DNA of 64,000 nucleotides from NCBI GenBank assembly GCA_902634885.1, contig CACPLR010000004.1, forward strand, positions 1 to 64,000, read 5' to 3'. Every line of letters begins with the position of its first letter. Position 1 is the stretch's first letter. The position numbers and the translations under genes were made by a program. This document shows, in pieces, positions 20,650 through 29,912 of the stretch. The notes under the pieces were generated by a model. The model saw only the letters and a program-made list of their open reading frames with translations. It searched no databases and had not been told where the DNA came from. This DNA comes from an uncultured Pelagibacteraceae bacterium. GTDB lineage: Bacteria > Pseudomonadota > Alphaproteobacteria > Pelagibacterales > Pelagibacteraceae.

Positions 20650-21531
20650 ATGGATAAAAAAAGTTTTAACCAAGGTTTGTTTTTAAGTGCGGTTGGATCT
20701 TTCTGGTGGGGTTTTTTTGGTGTTCTATATTTTAAGTATATTTCTTTTGCAGGTCATATAGAAGTTGTTGTACATAGAAGTTTGTGGACTGCAGTTACAC
20801 TTTTAGTGACAACAATAATTTTTTCAAAATGGAAGATTTTTAAGAAAATTATATTTAATAAAAAACAATTAATTATTCTATTTTTATCTGGGATATTGAT
20901 ATTTTTAAATTGGGCAGTTTGGATTTATGCAGTTTCATCCAATCAAGTTATCAACGCAAGTTTTGGATATTTTATCATGCCGATATTAAGCGTTTTTTTA
21001 GGATATTTCTTTTTTAAAGAAAAATTAAATAAGAAAAGATTTGTTTCTATTTTTTTAGTTTTAGTTTCTATAGTCTATATCTTTCTGATTGACTTTAAAT
21101 CTATACCATGGGTTGGAATTTCAGTTGCTTTAAGTTGGGGTTTTTACAATTTACTCAGAAAAAAAATATCAGTGTCAACAGATATTGGTTTATTTATAGA
21201 AAGTTTATTTATTTTGCCTTTTATACTAATAGTTTTTTATTTTATTACTCAAAATAACGTTAATGACTTCTCACTAACAAATCCTATTTTGATGTTAATT
21301 CTTATGATGGCAGGCCCAATGACAGTGATTCCATTATTTTTATATGTAAGAGGCGTTGAATTGTGTGGTCTTGGACCAACGGGTATGATTTTTTATATTA
21401 CACCCACTTTACAATTTATTTTAGGGTATTTTTTGTTCAATGAGCCTTTTAATATTAATCAGTTAGTTAGTTTTATTTTAATATGGATTGCTGTATTTAT
21501 TTATCTTAGAGATTTATATGAAAATAACTAA
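20650..21531 (+). CDS. rarD: EamA family transporter RarD
   Basis: Ten-helix drug/metabolite-type permease. The 293-residue protein opens with the RarD pattern GLFLSAVGSFWWGFFGVLYFKY and keeps EVVVHRSLWT (near residue 38), NWAVWIYAVSSNQVINASFGYFI (near 87) and the C-terminal GPTGMIFYITPTLQF run. Substrate unknown; E. coli RarD was named for chloramphenicol resistance. It begins the plus-strand gene run to 30748; its stop lies inside the next gene (14-nt overlap). Confidence 0.87.
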   Translation: MDKKSFNQGLFLSAVGSFWWGFFGVLYFKYISFAGHIEVVVHRSLWTAVTLLVTTIIFSKWKIFKKIIFNKKQLIILFLSGILIFLNWAVWIYAVSSNQVINASFGYFIMPILSVFLGYFFFKEKLNKKRFVSIFLVLVSIVYIFLIDFKSIPWVGISVALSWGFYNLLRKKISVSTDIGLFIESLFILPFILIVFYFITQNNVNDFSLTNPILMLILMMAGPMTVIPLFLYVRGVELCGLGPTGMIFYITPTLQFILGYFLFNEPFNINQLVSFILIWIAVFIYLRDLYENN

Positions 21532-22516
21532 AATATTTATAATAAATATAATCTTATTTTTATTTAGCTTTAAATTTTTATCTGCCTCAGATTTTGAAAA
21601 TTGGAAAATTGACTTTAAAAAAAAGGCTCTAGATGAAGGTATTAGTATAAAAACGCTAAATAGAGTGATAGATAATTCGAGATTTCTTCCTGATGTAATT
21701 AAATATGACAGATATCAACCTGAATTTTACGAGGATACTTATACTTACATTTTAAAACGAACATCTCAAAAAAAAGTTGCAAAGGGCCGAAATCTTTATA
21801 ATTCAAATCAAAAATTAATTGAAATTGTATCTAACGAGTTTTTAGTTGATAAAAATCTTTTATTAGCATTGATGGGTATAGAAACTAATTTCGGTACATA
21901 TCTTGGAAAAATGGACATTGTTTCTTCGTTAGCTACACTAAGTTTTGATAAAAGACGTAGCAAATTTTTTACATCTGAACTAATAACTTTACTAAAATTA
22001 GTTGATGCAAATATAATTGATCCTGACACTTTATTTGGATCTTGGGCTGGAGCTTTTGGAAATTTTCAATTTATGCCATCAACAATTACTAATCACGCAA
22101 TTGATTATAACAATGATAAAAAAATTGATTTAAAAAATATTGAAGACTCATTTGCATCAGCTGCTAATTATATAAAAAATTTAGGGTGGAATAATGATAT
22201 ACCATGTTTTTATAAAATAAATCTAAAAGATGATATCCCATTAGAATTTTTAAATACCTCAGCAAAAAAACTAAATAATAAAAGAAAAGTAAAATATTTT
22301 TCAAAGTACATAGAAAATAGTGATTATTTAAAACCATTTAACAATCTTAATTCAGCAATTATTACACCTGATGTCGACATTGTTGAAAATGCAAAAAAGT
22401 TTTCACCCGCATATATAGTTTTTGATAATTATGATTTAATATTAAAATGGAACAGGTCATTAAGATTTGCATTAGCTGTTTGTACCTTAAAAGATAAATT
22501 CAACGATGAATTATAA
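21518..22516 (+). CDS. lytic murein transglycosylase, MltB family
   Basis: Cleaves the glycan strands of peptidoglycan, forming 1,6-anhydro products. The 332-residue protein has an N-terminal signal helix, the catalytic Glu in LALMGIETNFGTYLG (near residue 126) and SWAGAFGNFQFMPST (near residue 178). I choose the ATG at 21518; an upstream TTG only adds rarD-overlapping residues. It overlaps the next lipoprotein gene by 11 nt, suggesting joint work on the cell wall with the RlpA-like protein and the carboxypeptidase. Confidence 0.88.
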   Translation: MKITKIFIINIILFLFSFKFLSASDFENWKIDFKKKALDEGISIKTLNRVIDNSRFLPDVIKYDRYQPEFYEDTYTYILKRTSQKKVAKGRNLYNSNQKLIEIVSNEFLVDKNLLLALMGIETNFGTYLGKMDIVSSLATLSFDKRRSKFFTSELITLLKLVDANIIDPDTLFGSWAGAFGNFQFMPSTITNHAIDYNNDKKIDLKNIEDSFASAANYIKNLGWNNDIPCFYKINLKDDIPLEFLNTSAKKLNNKRKVKYFSKYIENSDYLKPFNNLNSAIITPDVDIVENAKKFSPAYIVFDNYDLILKWNRSLRFALAVCTLKDKFNDEL

Positions 22517-23267
22517 AATTCCTCTTATATTTCTTTTAACTTTTTTATTTGCATGCGAACAAAGGTATACTAATTTAGAATACAATAGTAATTTTGAAAA
22601 CTTTTCAAACAAAGGGTTTGCCTTAATCTATGATGAACAACTTTATAAAAATAAAATTGTCAATAAAAAAATAGATGAAAGATCGCTTATAATTTTTAAT
22701 AATAAATTAAAATATGATACTCCAGTAAAAGTAACAAATTTATTAAATGGAAAATATATTTTAGCTAAAATAGGAAAAAAATCTAGATATCCTTTTTTTT
22801 ATAATGCTGTTATTTCTAAAAGAATATCAGAAGAATTAGAAATTGATCTATCAGAGCCTTATATTGCAGTTCAAACAATAAATACCAGTGGTGCATTTGT
22901 TGCAAAGAAAGCTAAAACATTTAAAGAAGAGAAAAAAGTAGCAGATAAAGCTCCTGTAGATGGCATTACTATTGAAAATTTGGGTGATGAAACAAAAAAA
23001 ATAGAAAAAATAAATAAATTAAAATTAAAAAAGAAGGAGTTTAATTACATAATTAAATTTGCGGATTTATATTTTGAAGATTCGGCTTTAATTCTTAAAA
23101 AAAGATTAGTGGATGAGTACAATTTAAGCAATATTTCAATAGATAAGATAAATAATAATGTTTATAGGGTTTATATAGGACCCTTTAATAATATAAAGTC
23201 TATTAAAGTAGAGTTTGATAAGATAAATCTAATGGACTTTGATAACATTGATATAATCAAATTATAA
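22506..23267 (+). CDS. RlpA-like SPOR-domain lipoprotein, degenerate core
   Basis: A 253-residue lipoprotein (lipobox FLFAC, Cys17). The middle (residues about 75-125) matches the RlpA double-psi barrel layout: LKYDTPVKVTNLLNGKYILAKIGK, then ISKRISEELEID. The C-terminus (from about residue 180) looks like a SPOR domain that binds denuded glycan at division sites. The conserved catalytic Asp of RlpA in the V-R-V-N-D-R-G-P turn is replaced by IGKKSR, so transglycosylase activity is doubtful. It lies between two cell-wall enzyme genes. Confidence 0.65.
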   Translation: MNYKIPLIFLLTFLFACEQRYTNLEYNSNFENFSNKGFALIYDEQLYKNKIVNKKIDERSLIIFNNKLKYDTPVKVTNLLNGKYILAKIGKKSRYPFFYNAVISKRISEELEIDLSEPYIAVQTINTSGAFVAKKAKTFKEEKKVADKAPVDGITIENLGDETKKIEKINKLKLKKKEFNYIIKFADLYFEDSALILKKRLVDEYNLSNISIDKINNNVYRVYIGPFNNIKSIKVEFDKINLMDFDNIDIIKL

Positions 23268-23268
23268 A

Positions 23269-24426
23269 ATGCAAAATTTTTTAAAACTTATTTTAATTTT
23301 TTTTTCTTTAATTTTTCTTTCATCAAAATCAAATGCAATAATTAGCGTAAATGCTAAAACTGTAATACTACAAGATTATTTGTCTGGTGAAATTCTTTAT
23401 GAAAAGGATGCTGACCTTTCAATATATCCTGCATCTATGACAAAAATTATGACTTCAATTATTGCTTTTGATTTAATTAAAAAAGGAGAACTTACACTAG
23501 ATGAAAAATTTATAATATCTGAAAATGCTTGGAGGCTGTCCACAGCAGGATATTCGTCAATGTTTATAATGGTCGGCGATGAAGTATCAGTTGAAAATCT
23601 TTTAAGAGGTATAATAGTTGCATCAGGTAATGATGCCTGCATTGCATTGGCAGAGGGTATTGCAGGCACAGAGGAGGAATTTGCTGTATTAATGACTGAA
23701 AAGGCGCTTGAGATAGGAATGGAAAATACTAATTTTTCAAATTCATCAGGTATAAATGACCCAAATAATTACTCTACAGTTCGAGATATTTTAATAATGT
23801 CTAATTACTTAATCAAAAATTACCCAGAATATTATCATTACTATAAAGAAAAAGAATTTACATGGGATAGAACCGGTGGTGATCCTATTACTCAAGGAAA
23901 TAGAAATCCATTATTATATAAAAATATAGGAGCTGATGGAATTAAAACTGGTTATCTTGCAGTAGAAAAATATTCATTAGCCTCCTCTATAAAAAAAAAG
24001 AATAGAAGATTAATTGCTGTTGGAAGTGGCTTTAATTCAAAAAATGATAGATCTAGGCAATCCGCAAAGTTGTTGACTTGGGGATTAACAAAATTTGATA
24101 CAATTTTAATTGGCAAAAAAAACGATGTGATATCAGAGTTAGATGTATGGCAAGGTAAACAAAAAAAAGTTAAAGCATATATTTCATCAGACATCTATAA
24201 AACAATTCCTAAGGCAAAAAAAAAATATCTAAAAGTAATAGTTAATTATGAAGGACCTCTGGAGGCGCCGATAGAAAAAAATGATGTCATTGGAAAAATG
24301 AAGATTACTTATCAAGATGAGGTAGTTGGTAACTATGATTTATTTGCATCGGAAAGTGTTCAAAAACAAAATATAATTTCCCGTATCTTAAGCTCAATAA
24401 ATTTTTTAATATGGGGCGATGTATAA
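23269..24426 (+). CDS. D-alanyl-D-alanine carboxypeptidase (PBP5/6 family)
   Basis: Trims the terminal D-Ala from peptidoglycan stem peptides. The 385-residue protein has a signal peptide ending near SNA (residue 23), the serine nucleophile motif SMTK (Ser56-Lys59), SGN near residue 116 and KTG near residue 226, then the C-terminal beta domain and an amphipathic anchor of the PBP5/6 type. Its stop overlaps the tmk start by 8 nt. Confidence 0.93.
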   Translation: MQNFLKLILIFFSLIFLSSKSNAIISVNAKTVILQDYLSGEILYEKDADLSIYPASMTKIMTSIIAFDLIKKGELTLDEKFIISENAWRLSTAGYSSMFIMVGDEVSVENLLRGIIVASGNDACIALAEGIAGTEEEFAVLMTEKALEIGMENTNFSNSSGINDPNNYSTVRDILIMSNYLIKNYPEYYHYYKEKEFTWDRTGGDPITQGNRNPLLYKNIGADGIKTGYLAVEKYSLASSIKKKNRRLIAVGSGFNSKNDRSRQSAKLLTWGLTKFDTILIGKKNDVISELDVWQGKQKKVKAYISSDIYKTIPKAKKKYLKVIVNYEGPLEAPIEKNDVIGKMKITYQDEVVGNYDLFASESVQKQNIISRILSSINFLIWGDV

Positions 24427-25042
24427 AAAAAAATACCCTGTAATTATTTTTGAAGGAATTGAGGCTTCAGGAAAATCAACGAATATTAATAATTTTTCAG
24501 AATTTTTAAAAAAAAATAAATATCAATTTATAAAGATAAGAGAGCCTGGGGGTACAAAATTTTCAGAAAAATTAAGAAAAATAATGTTATCAAAGAGCAA
24601 TAAATTAGAAAAAAAAACTGATTTACTATTAATATTAGCTTCTAGATCTGAAAACATTTCAAAAATTATTAATAAAAATTACCAAAAAAAAATAATCTTA
24701 ATAGATAGATTTTCAGACTCTACAGTAGCTTATCAGCATTACGGTATGGGTTTAAATTTGAATATAATAAAAAATTTAAATTCTTATATTATTGGTAAAT
24801 TTAAACCAGATCTTACCTTCTTATGTACTGTAAATAACAAGAATATGAATAACAGATTAAAAAAAAGATCAAATAACAATAGATATGATAATTTTAAAAT
24901 CAGCTTTTATAATAAAGTTCAAAAGGGCTTTCTTAAATTATCAAAAAATAAAAAAAAATATGTTTTATTAGATTCGAATAATTCGACACCTGCTGAAAAT
25001 TTAAATAGAATTATCAAAGAATTTAAAAAAATAGCAAAATAA
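24419..25042 (+). CDS. tmk: thymidylate kinase
   Basis: Phosphorylates dTMP to dTDP. The 207-residue protein has the P-loop FEGIEASGKST (residues 11-21), REPGGTKFSEKLR and the DR-x motif in LIDRFSDSTVAYQ near residue 98, with a LID region rich in Lys/Arg. Gene order tmk-holB-metG-tatD is conserved in alphaproteobacteria. Confidence 0.93.
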   Translation: MYKKKYPVIIFEGIEASGKSTNINNFSEFLKKNKYQFIKIREPGGTKFSEKLRKIMLSKSNKLEKKTDLLLILASRSENISKIINKNYQKKIILIDRFSDSTVAYQHYGMGLNLNIIKNLNSYIIGKFKPDLTFLCTVNNKNMNNRLKKRSNNNRYDNFKISFYNKVQKGFLKLSKNKKKYVLLDSNNSTPAENLNRIIKEFKKIAK

Positions 25043-25046
25043 TTAA

Positions 25047-25955
25047 ATGTCAAATACACTAATAGGCTTAGGCGATGTATTGAATGATTTAATTAACTTA
25101 CATAATTCAAATAAACTTCCAAATAAATTATTATTAAGTGGGACACAAGGAATAGGGAAAGGCGTATTATCCAAACACCTACTAAACTATATTCTGTCTA
25201 AAGACGAGCCATTTGAATATGATCTAAAAAAACTCCAAATAAATCCTAGTAATAAATCATATAAATTATTTGAAAGTAATACACACCCCAATGTTTTTAA
25301 GATTCATAAAAAAAAAGATAAAAAAAATATTGATATAAGTCAGATAAGAGAAATGATTAAATTTCAAAATAGTTCATCATTTAATAACAAAACACGATTT
25401 GTATTAATTGAGGATGCAGATCTGCTTAATGTAAATTCTGTAAATGCATTATTAAAAACTCTAGAAGAGCCAAATAACAATTTTTCTTTTATTTTGACAC
25501 ATAATTCGAATAAAACTGTCTTAGAAACTTTAAAATCAAGATGCATAGAATTCAAAGTAAATTTAAAAAATGAATTTGTAGAAAATATTGTTAACTCATA
25601 CTTTTCTGAAAATGTATATGATCAAATTTCTTTAGATTTTAAAAATTATTATCATAATCCTGTTTTTTTAATTAATTTGTCAATTTATTTTAATGAAAAT
25701 AACTTAGATATTCAAAATTTTAGTATTGAGGATTTATTATATGAAATCACGACAAACCCATCATATTTAAAAGATGAATTTATATTATTAAATCTTAATC
25801 TTTTTATTGAATTATACTTTTATAAAAATATAAATGCCCATAAAAAAAATATTTTTAAAGCAAAAGAATATTTTCTAAAAAAATTATCAAACGTCAATAA
25901 ATATAATCTTGATATAGAGACTTTTTTTTTAGAATTTAAAGATTTATTAAAATGA
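25047..25955 (+). CDS. holB: DNA polymerase III subunit delta'
   Basis: Clamp-loader subunit that helps place the beta clamp on DNA. The 302-residue protein has a P-loop-like GTQGIGKG (residues 32-39), FVLIEDADLLNVNSVNALLKTLEEP (near residue 117) and the SRC sensor motif in TLKSRCIEFKV. No four-cysteine zinc module is visible. The stop overlaps the metG ATG by 4 nt. Confidence 0.9.
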   Translation: MSNTLIGLGDVLNDLINLHNSNKLPNKLLLSGTQGIGKGVLSKHLLNYILSKDEPFEYDLKKLQINPSNKSYKLFESNTHPNVFKIHKKKDKKNIDISQIREMIKFQNSSSFNNKTRFVLIEDADLLNVNSVNALLKTLEEPNNNFSFILTHNSNKTVLETLKSRCIEFKVNLKNEFVENIVNSYFSENVYDQISLDFKNYYHNPVFLINLSIYFNENNLDIQNFSIEDLLYEITTNPSYLKDEFILLNLNLFIELYFYKNINAHKKNIFKAKEYFLKKLSNVNKYNLDIETFFLEFKDLLK

Positions 25956-27481
25956 GTAAAAATTTCTATATAACTACACCGATTTATTACCCTTCAGCAA
26001 AACCACATATGGGACATGCTTATTCTAGTATTGTTTCTGATTTTTTTGCAAGGTTTAAAAAAAATGACGGTTATTCTGTTCAATTTTTAACCGGTACCGA
26101 TGAACATGGTTTAAAAATTCAAAGATCTGCAGAAAAAAACAATATGAAGCCAAAAGATTTCTGTGATCAAATATCTAAAACTTTTGAAAATTTGTCTGAG
26201 ACACTAAATTTATCAAACACTGATTTCATTAGAACTACCGAACAAAGACATATTAAATCTGTTCAACATTTATGGAAAATTCTTGAGGACCAAAATCAAA
26301 TTTATATGTCTAAATATGAGGGCTGGTATTCCGTTTCTGATGAAGCATTTTATCAACCTGATGAAATAGAAAGCAGAGAAAATAAACATTTTGTAATAAG
26401 TTCTGGTTCTCCAGTTGAGTGGGTAGAAGAGGAATCCTTTTTTTTTAAATTATCTGAATGGGAAAAACCATTACTAAAGTTTTATGATGAAAATCCAAAA
26501 TTTATTTTACCAGAAGGAAGAAGAAATGAAGTCATTAGTTTTGTTAAAAATGGTTTAAAAGATTTGTCAGTTAGTAGAAAAACATTTTCCTGGGGTATTA
26601 AAATTCCTTCAAATAATGACCATATTATTTATGTATGGCTAGATGCACTTACCAATTATTTAAGTGCTTTAAATTATCCAAATATTAAAGATGAATTATA
26701 TAAAAATTTTTGGCCTGCTGATGTTCATATAATTGGAAAAGATATATTAAGATTTCATGCTATTTATTGGCCAGCCTTTTTAATGGCAGCTAAATTACCT
26801 TTGCCTAAAAGAGTTTATGGTCATGGTTGGATATTATCTGGAGATGAAAAAATGTCTAAGTCAAAGGGGAACATACTCGATCCATTAGAAATTATAAATG
26901 TATATGGGTTAGATTCACTTAGATATTATCTTTTAAAAGAGGTTTCCTTTGGTAATGATGGAAATATTTCTCAAGAAAAGCTTGAAAGTTGTATAAATAG
27001 TGATTTAGCAAATAATTATGGAAATTTGTGTCAAAGAGTTTTGACTTTTTGCGAAAAAAATTGTGGTTCGAAAATCCCAACTAGTGATTTTATAAATGAT
27101 GATTTAGAGATTTTGAAAAATTTCGAAAATTTAGAATATTTGAGAGATTTAATAGACAATCAAAACATCAATGATTATATGAAATTTATTGTAGATATGC
27201 TTTTTTCATCAAATAAATATTTTAATGATCAAGAACCTTGGAAGAAAAAAAATGATATAAATAGATTGAGTACAATTGTTTATACTGCTTTAGATCTAAT
27301 TAGAAAAATTTCTATACTATTAAATCCGGTGATACCTGATACAACTTTAAAGGTTTTAAAAATATTTGACATTAATAATGACAAACTAAAATTTGAAGAT
27401 ATTAATAATCATAAATTTCTTGAAAGTGGAAAAAATATTGGAAAATTAAACATACTATTTAAAAAGATAGAAAATGATTGA
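25952..27481 (+). CDS. metG: methionine--tRNA ligase
   Basis: Class I aminoacyl-tRNA synthetase for methionine. The 509-residue protein has the HIGH-type motif PHMGHAY (residues 18-24), GTDEHGLKI, and KMSKSKGN near residue 299. No zinc knuckle is inserted in the CP domain and no C-terminal EMAP domain is present, matching the short alphaproteobacterial type. It overlaps tatD by 8 nt. Confidence 0.94.
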   Translation: MSKNFYITTPIYYPSAKPHMGHAYSSIVSDFFARFKKNDGYSVQFLTGTDEHGLKIQRSAEKNNMKPKDFCDQISKTFENLSETLNLSNTDFIRTTEQRHIKSVQHLWKILEDQNQIYMSKYEGWYSVSDEAFYQPDEIESRENKHFVISSGSPVEWVEEESFFFKLSEWEKPLLKFYDENPKFILPEGRRNEVISFVKNGLKDLSVSRKTFSWGIKIPSNNDHIIYVWLDALTNYLSALNYPNIKDELYKNFWPADVHIIGKDILRFHAIYWPAFLMAAKLPLPKRVYGHGWILSGDEKMSKSKGNILDPLEIINVYGLDSLRYYLLKEVSFGNDGNISQEKLESCINSDLANNYGNLCQRVLTFCEKNCGSKIPTSDFINDDLEILKNFENLEYLRDLIDNQNINDYMKFIVDMLFSSNKYFNDQEPWKKKNDINRLSTIVYTALDLIRKISILLNPVIPDTTLKVLKIFDINNDKLKFEDINNHKFLESGKNIGKLNILFKKIEND

Positions 27482-28244
27482 TTCACATTGTCACTTAGAT
27501 CACGAGCCTTTAATAAAAAATCTAAATGGTGTTTTAGAAAGATCTAAAAAAGTTGGAATAGATAAACTTTTAACTATTTCAACTAATATTAACAGTTATA
27601 AAAATATTTTAAATTTAATAAACCATGATCCTATGATTTATGGATCAATAGGAATTCATCCACACGAAGTTCAAACTTCAAACTTTGAGAAAAACTATAT
27701 TGTTCAAGAGTTTAAAAAATATCAAAAAATAATTGGAGTAGGGGAGTCGGGATTAGATTATTATTATGAAAATAGTCCAAAAGAAACTCAAATAAAAAGT
27801 TTTAAAATTCATATAGAGGCTTCGATTGAATGCAATTGTCCACTAATAGTTCATTCTAGAGATGCAGAAAATGAAACTTTTTCAATTTTAAATGATTATA
27901 AAAATAGCAATCCTAAAATACTTATGCATTGTTTTACTGGGTCAAAAGAGTTTGCAAAAAAACTTCTAGATCTTAATGCATATTTTTCAGCAAGTGGGAT
28001 TATTACCTTTAAAAATAGTGTTGAATTACAAGATACATTTAAGTTTTTACCAAATGATAAAATATTAATAGAAACCGATAGTCCTTTTTTAGCACCTATT
28101 CCTATGAGAGGAAAAAAAAATGAGCCAAGTTTTATTCAATATACACTTCAACACTTATCAAAACTAAAGGAGATTGATAAATCTAGCATGGATCATATTA
28201 CTACCCAGAATTTTGAAACACTATTTTTCAATAATGAAAACTAG
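27474..28244 (+). CDS. TatD family deoxyribonuclease
   Basis: Metal-dependent hydrolase of the TatD type, linked to DNA repair and tRNA decay. The 256-residue protein has the metal site IDSHCHLDHE at the start, GESGLDYYYENSPKE (near residue 91), LIVHSRDA, MHCFTGS and ETDSPFLAP (near residue 202). It overlaps the next gene by 11 nt. Confidence 0.92.
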   Translation: MIDSHCHLDHEPLIKNLNGVLERSKKVGIDKLLTISTNINSYKNILNLINHDPMIYGSIGIHPHEVQTSNFEKNYIVQEFKKYQKIIGVGESGLDYYYENSPKETQIKSFKIHIEASIECNCPLIVHSRDAENETFSILNDYKNSNPKILMHCFTGSKEFAKKLLDLNAYFSASGIITFKNSVELQDTFKFLPNDKILIETDSPFLAPIPMRGKKNEPSFIQYTLQHLSKLKEIDKSSMDHITTQNFETLFFNNEN

Positions 28245-29007
28245 ATTTACAATATTAGGGTCAGGTAGTTCTCTAGGTATACCAAGAATTGATGGATATT
28301 TTGGCAAATGTAATCCAAAAGTAAAGCAAAATTTTAGATCAAGATGTTCTGCTTTAGTAACTCATGATAATTTTAATATATTAATTGATACATCTCCTGA
28401 TTTAAAAACCCAATTATTAAAAAATAAAATTAACAATATTGATAAAGTTTTTTACACACATCTACATGGTGATCAAACTCACGGTATTAATGAATTAAGG
28501 GTTTTTTTCCTAAAAAATAGAAAAAAATTAGATGTCTTTGCTGATAAAATGACTTCTGATTATTTATTAAAATCTTTTAGTTACTGTTTCAAAAATAATT
28601 ATGGTTATCCCGCAATTTTCAATCTTAACAAATTAAAAAAAAAACATACTTTCAAGGTAAAAAAATCGAAGGTTCAAATTGAGTCTTTTCCTGTCAAACA
28701 TGGAAAAATTAATAGTATATTATATAAAATTAATAACTCATGCGCTTATGCTAGTGATGTAAGCAAAATCAGTGAAAAAGACTACTCAAGACTTAAAAAA
28801 TTAAATTACTTTATAGTCGATTGTTTAAGATACGATCCACATCCATCCCATTTTAATTTAGATCAAGTTTTAAATTTAGTTAAAATTATCAAACCAAAAA
28901 AAACAATTTTAACTAATATGAATAATGAAATTGATTATGTTAAGATACAGAGGCATCTGCCTAAAACTGTTGTTCCTGCCTATGATGGTATGAGCTTTTT
29001 AATATAA
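28234..29007 (+). CDS. MBL-fold metallohydrolase, PhnP-like
   Basis: A 257-residue beta-lactamase-fold phosphodiesterase, similar in layout to PhnP (phosphoribosyl cyclic phosphodiesterase). The N-terminus TRFTILGSGSSLGIPR is typical, with VKHGKI and YASDVSK further on. The metal motif reads THLHGDQTHG, with Gln where most MBL enzymes have the second His of HxHxDH. I choose the ATG at 28234 over the TTG-type start at 28174, since the domain begins right there. The cognate substrate is unknown. Confidence 0.8.
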   Translation: MKTRFTILGSGSSLGIPRIDGYFGKCNPKVKQNFRSRCSALVTHDNFNILIDTSPDLKTQLLKNKINNIDKVFYTHLHGDQTHGINELRVFFLKNRKKLDVFADKMTSDYLLKSFSYCFKNNYGYPAIFNLNKLKKKHTFKVKKSKVQIESFPVKHGKINSILYKINNSCAYASDVSKISEKDYSRLKKLNYFIVDCLRYDPHPSHFNLDQVLNLVKIIKPKKTILTNMNNEIDYVKIQRHLPKTVVPAYDGMSFLI

Positions 29008-29912
29008 TGGAAATATACTTAAAACTTTTTGAAGTAGTATTTCCCGTCTTCTTTATTGTAGGTATTGGCTACTATTTAGGTAAAAAAGATAAGAAATTTG
29101 ATACTACTTTTATTACAAATTTTGCATCTAACATAGGTACACCTGCAATGGTAATATACGCTATTACCTCAACTGGAATAAATTTTCAGATTTTTAAAGA
29201 TTATTTTTTCTATTATCTTCTTGCAATTTTAGGTTTTATTATACTCGGAATTATCATCTTATTTATGCTGAATACTAAAGATATAATAAGAGAACTTCCA
29301 CCTCTAATTCTACCTAACACTGGTAATATGGGTATACCTATATGTTTATTTGCCTATGGTGCACAAGGACTTGGGGTTGCAGCTGCAATATCATCTTTAA
29401 TTGTATTACTTCATTTTACACTTGGAATTTTTTTAGCTGATAGAAAATTTAACTTTACAGTGTTGATTAAAAGTCCACCATTTTATGCAATTGTTATATC
29501 AGTTCTATTTTTGTATTTTGAAATTAATATGCCACAAGTAGTAATTAATTTGACTGAGTTATTAACATTTGCAACTATCTTTTTAATTCTTATGTCCTTA
29601 GGAATTGCTTTAACGAAACTAAAAGTTTTTTCTTTAAAAAATGCAATATTTGCATCAATAGGAAGAGTTATTTTAGGTCCATTAATAGGCTTTTTAATTA
29701 TTATTTATTTTGATTTATTCGGTTTTGCAGCAGGAGTACTTTTAATTCAAGCATCAATGCCTAGTGCTGTTTTAAATTATCTTATAGCGGCTATTTATTC
29801 TCCAAAAACTATTACGGATAGTGTTGCAAGTACAATAGTTGTCTCAACAATAATGTCATTTATAACTTTACCTATTGTTATTTTTATATCGTTAAAATAC
29901 TTTCCTCTATGA
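29007..29912 (+). CDS. AEC family transporter
   Basis: A 301-residue ten-helix permease of the auxin efflux carrier family. It shows the conserved NTGNMGIPICLFAYG motif near residue 104 and VFPVFFIVGIGYYLGKK at the N-terminus, with a duplicated five-helix layout. Substrates of bacterial members are mostly small carboxylates such as malonate or malate, but none can be assigned. It starts on the last base of the MBL gene and overlaps the next transporter by 4 nt. Confidence 0.82.
   Translation: MEIYLKLFEVVFPVFFIVGIGYYLGKKDKKFDTTFITNFASNIGTPAMVIYAITSTGINFQIFKDYFFYYLLAILGFIILGIIILFMLNTKDIIRELPPLILPNTGNMGIPICLFAYGAQGLGVAAAISSLIVLLHFTLGIFLADRKFNFTVLIKSPPFYAIVISVLFLYFEINMPQVVINLTELLTFATIFLILMSLGIALTKLKVFSLKNAIFASIGRVILGPLIGFLIIIYFDLFGFAAGVLLIQASMPSAVLNYLIAAIYSPKTITDSVASTIVVSTIMSFITLPIVIFISLKYFPL

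Noticed and set aside
20471-20686. 71-codon frame running across tRNA-Ser
   Set aside because: It is the well-known false frame from reading the complement of a tRNA-Ser gene; the tRNA fold is perfect on the minus strand.
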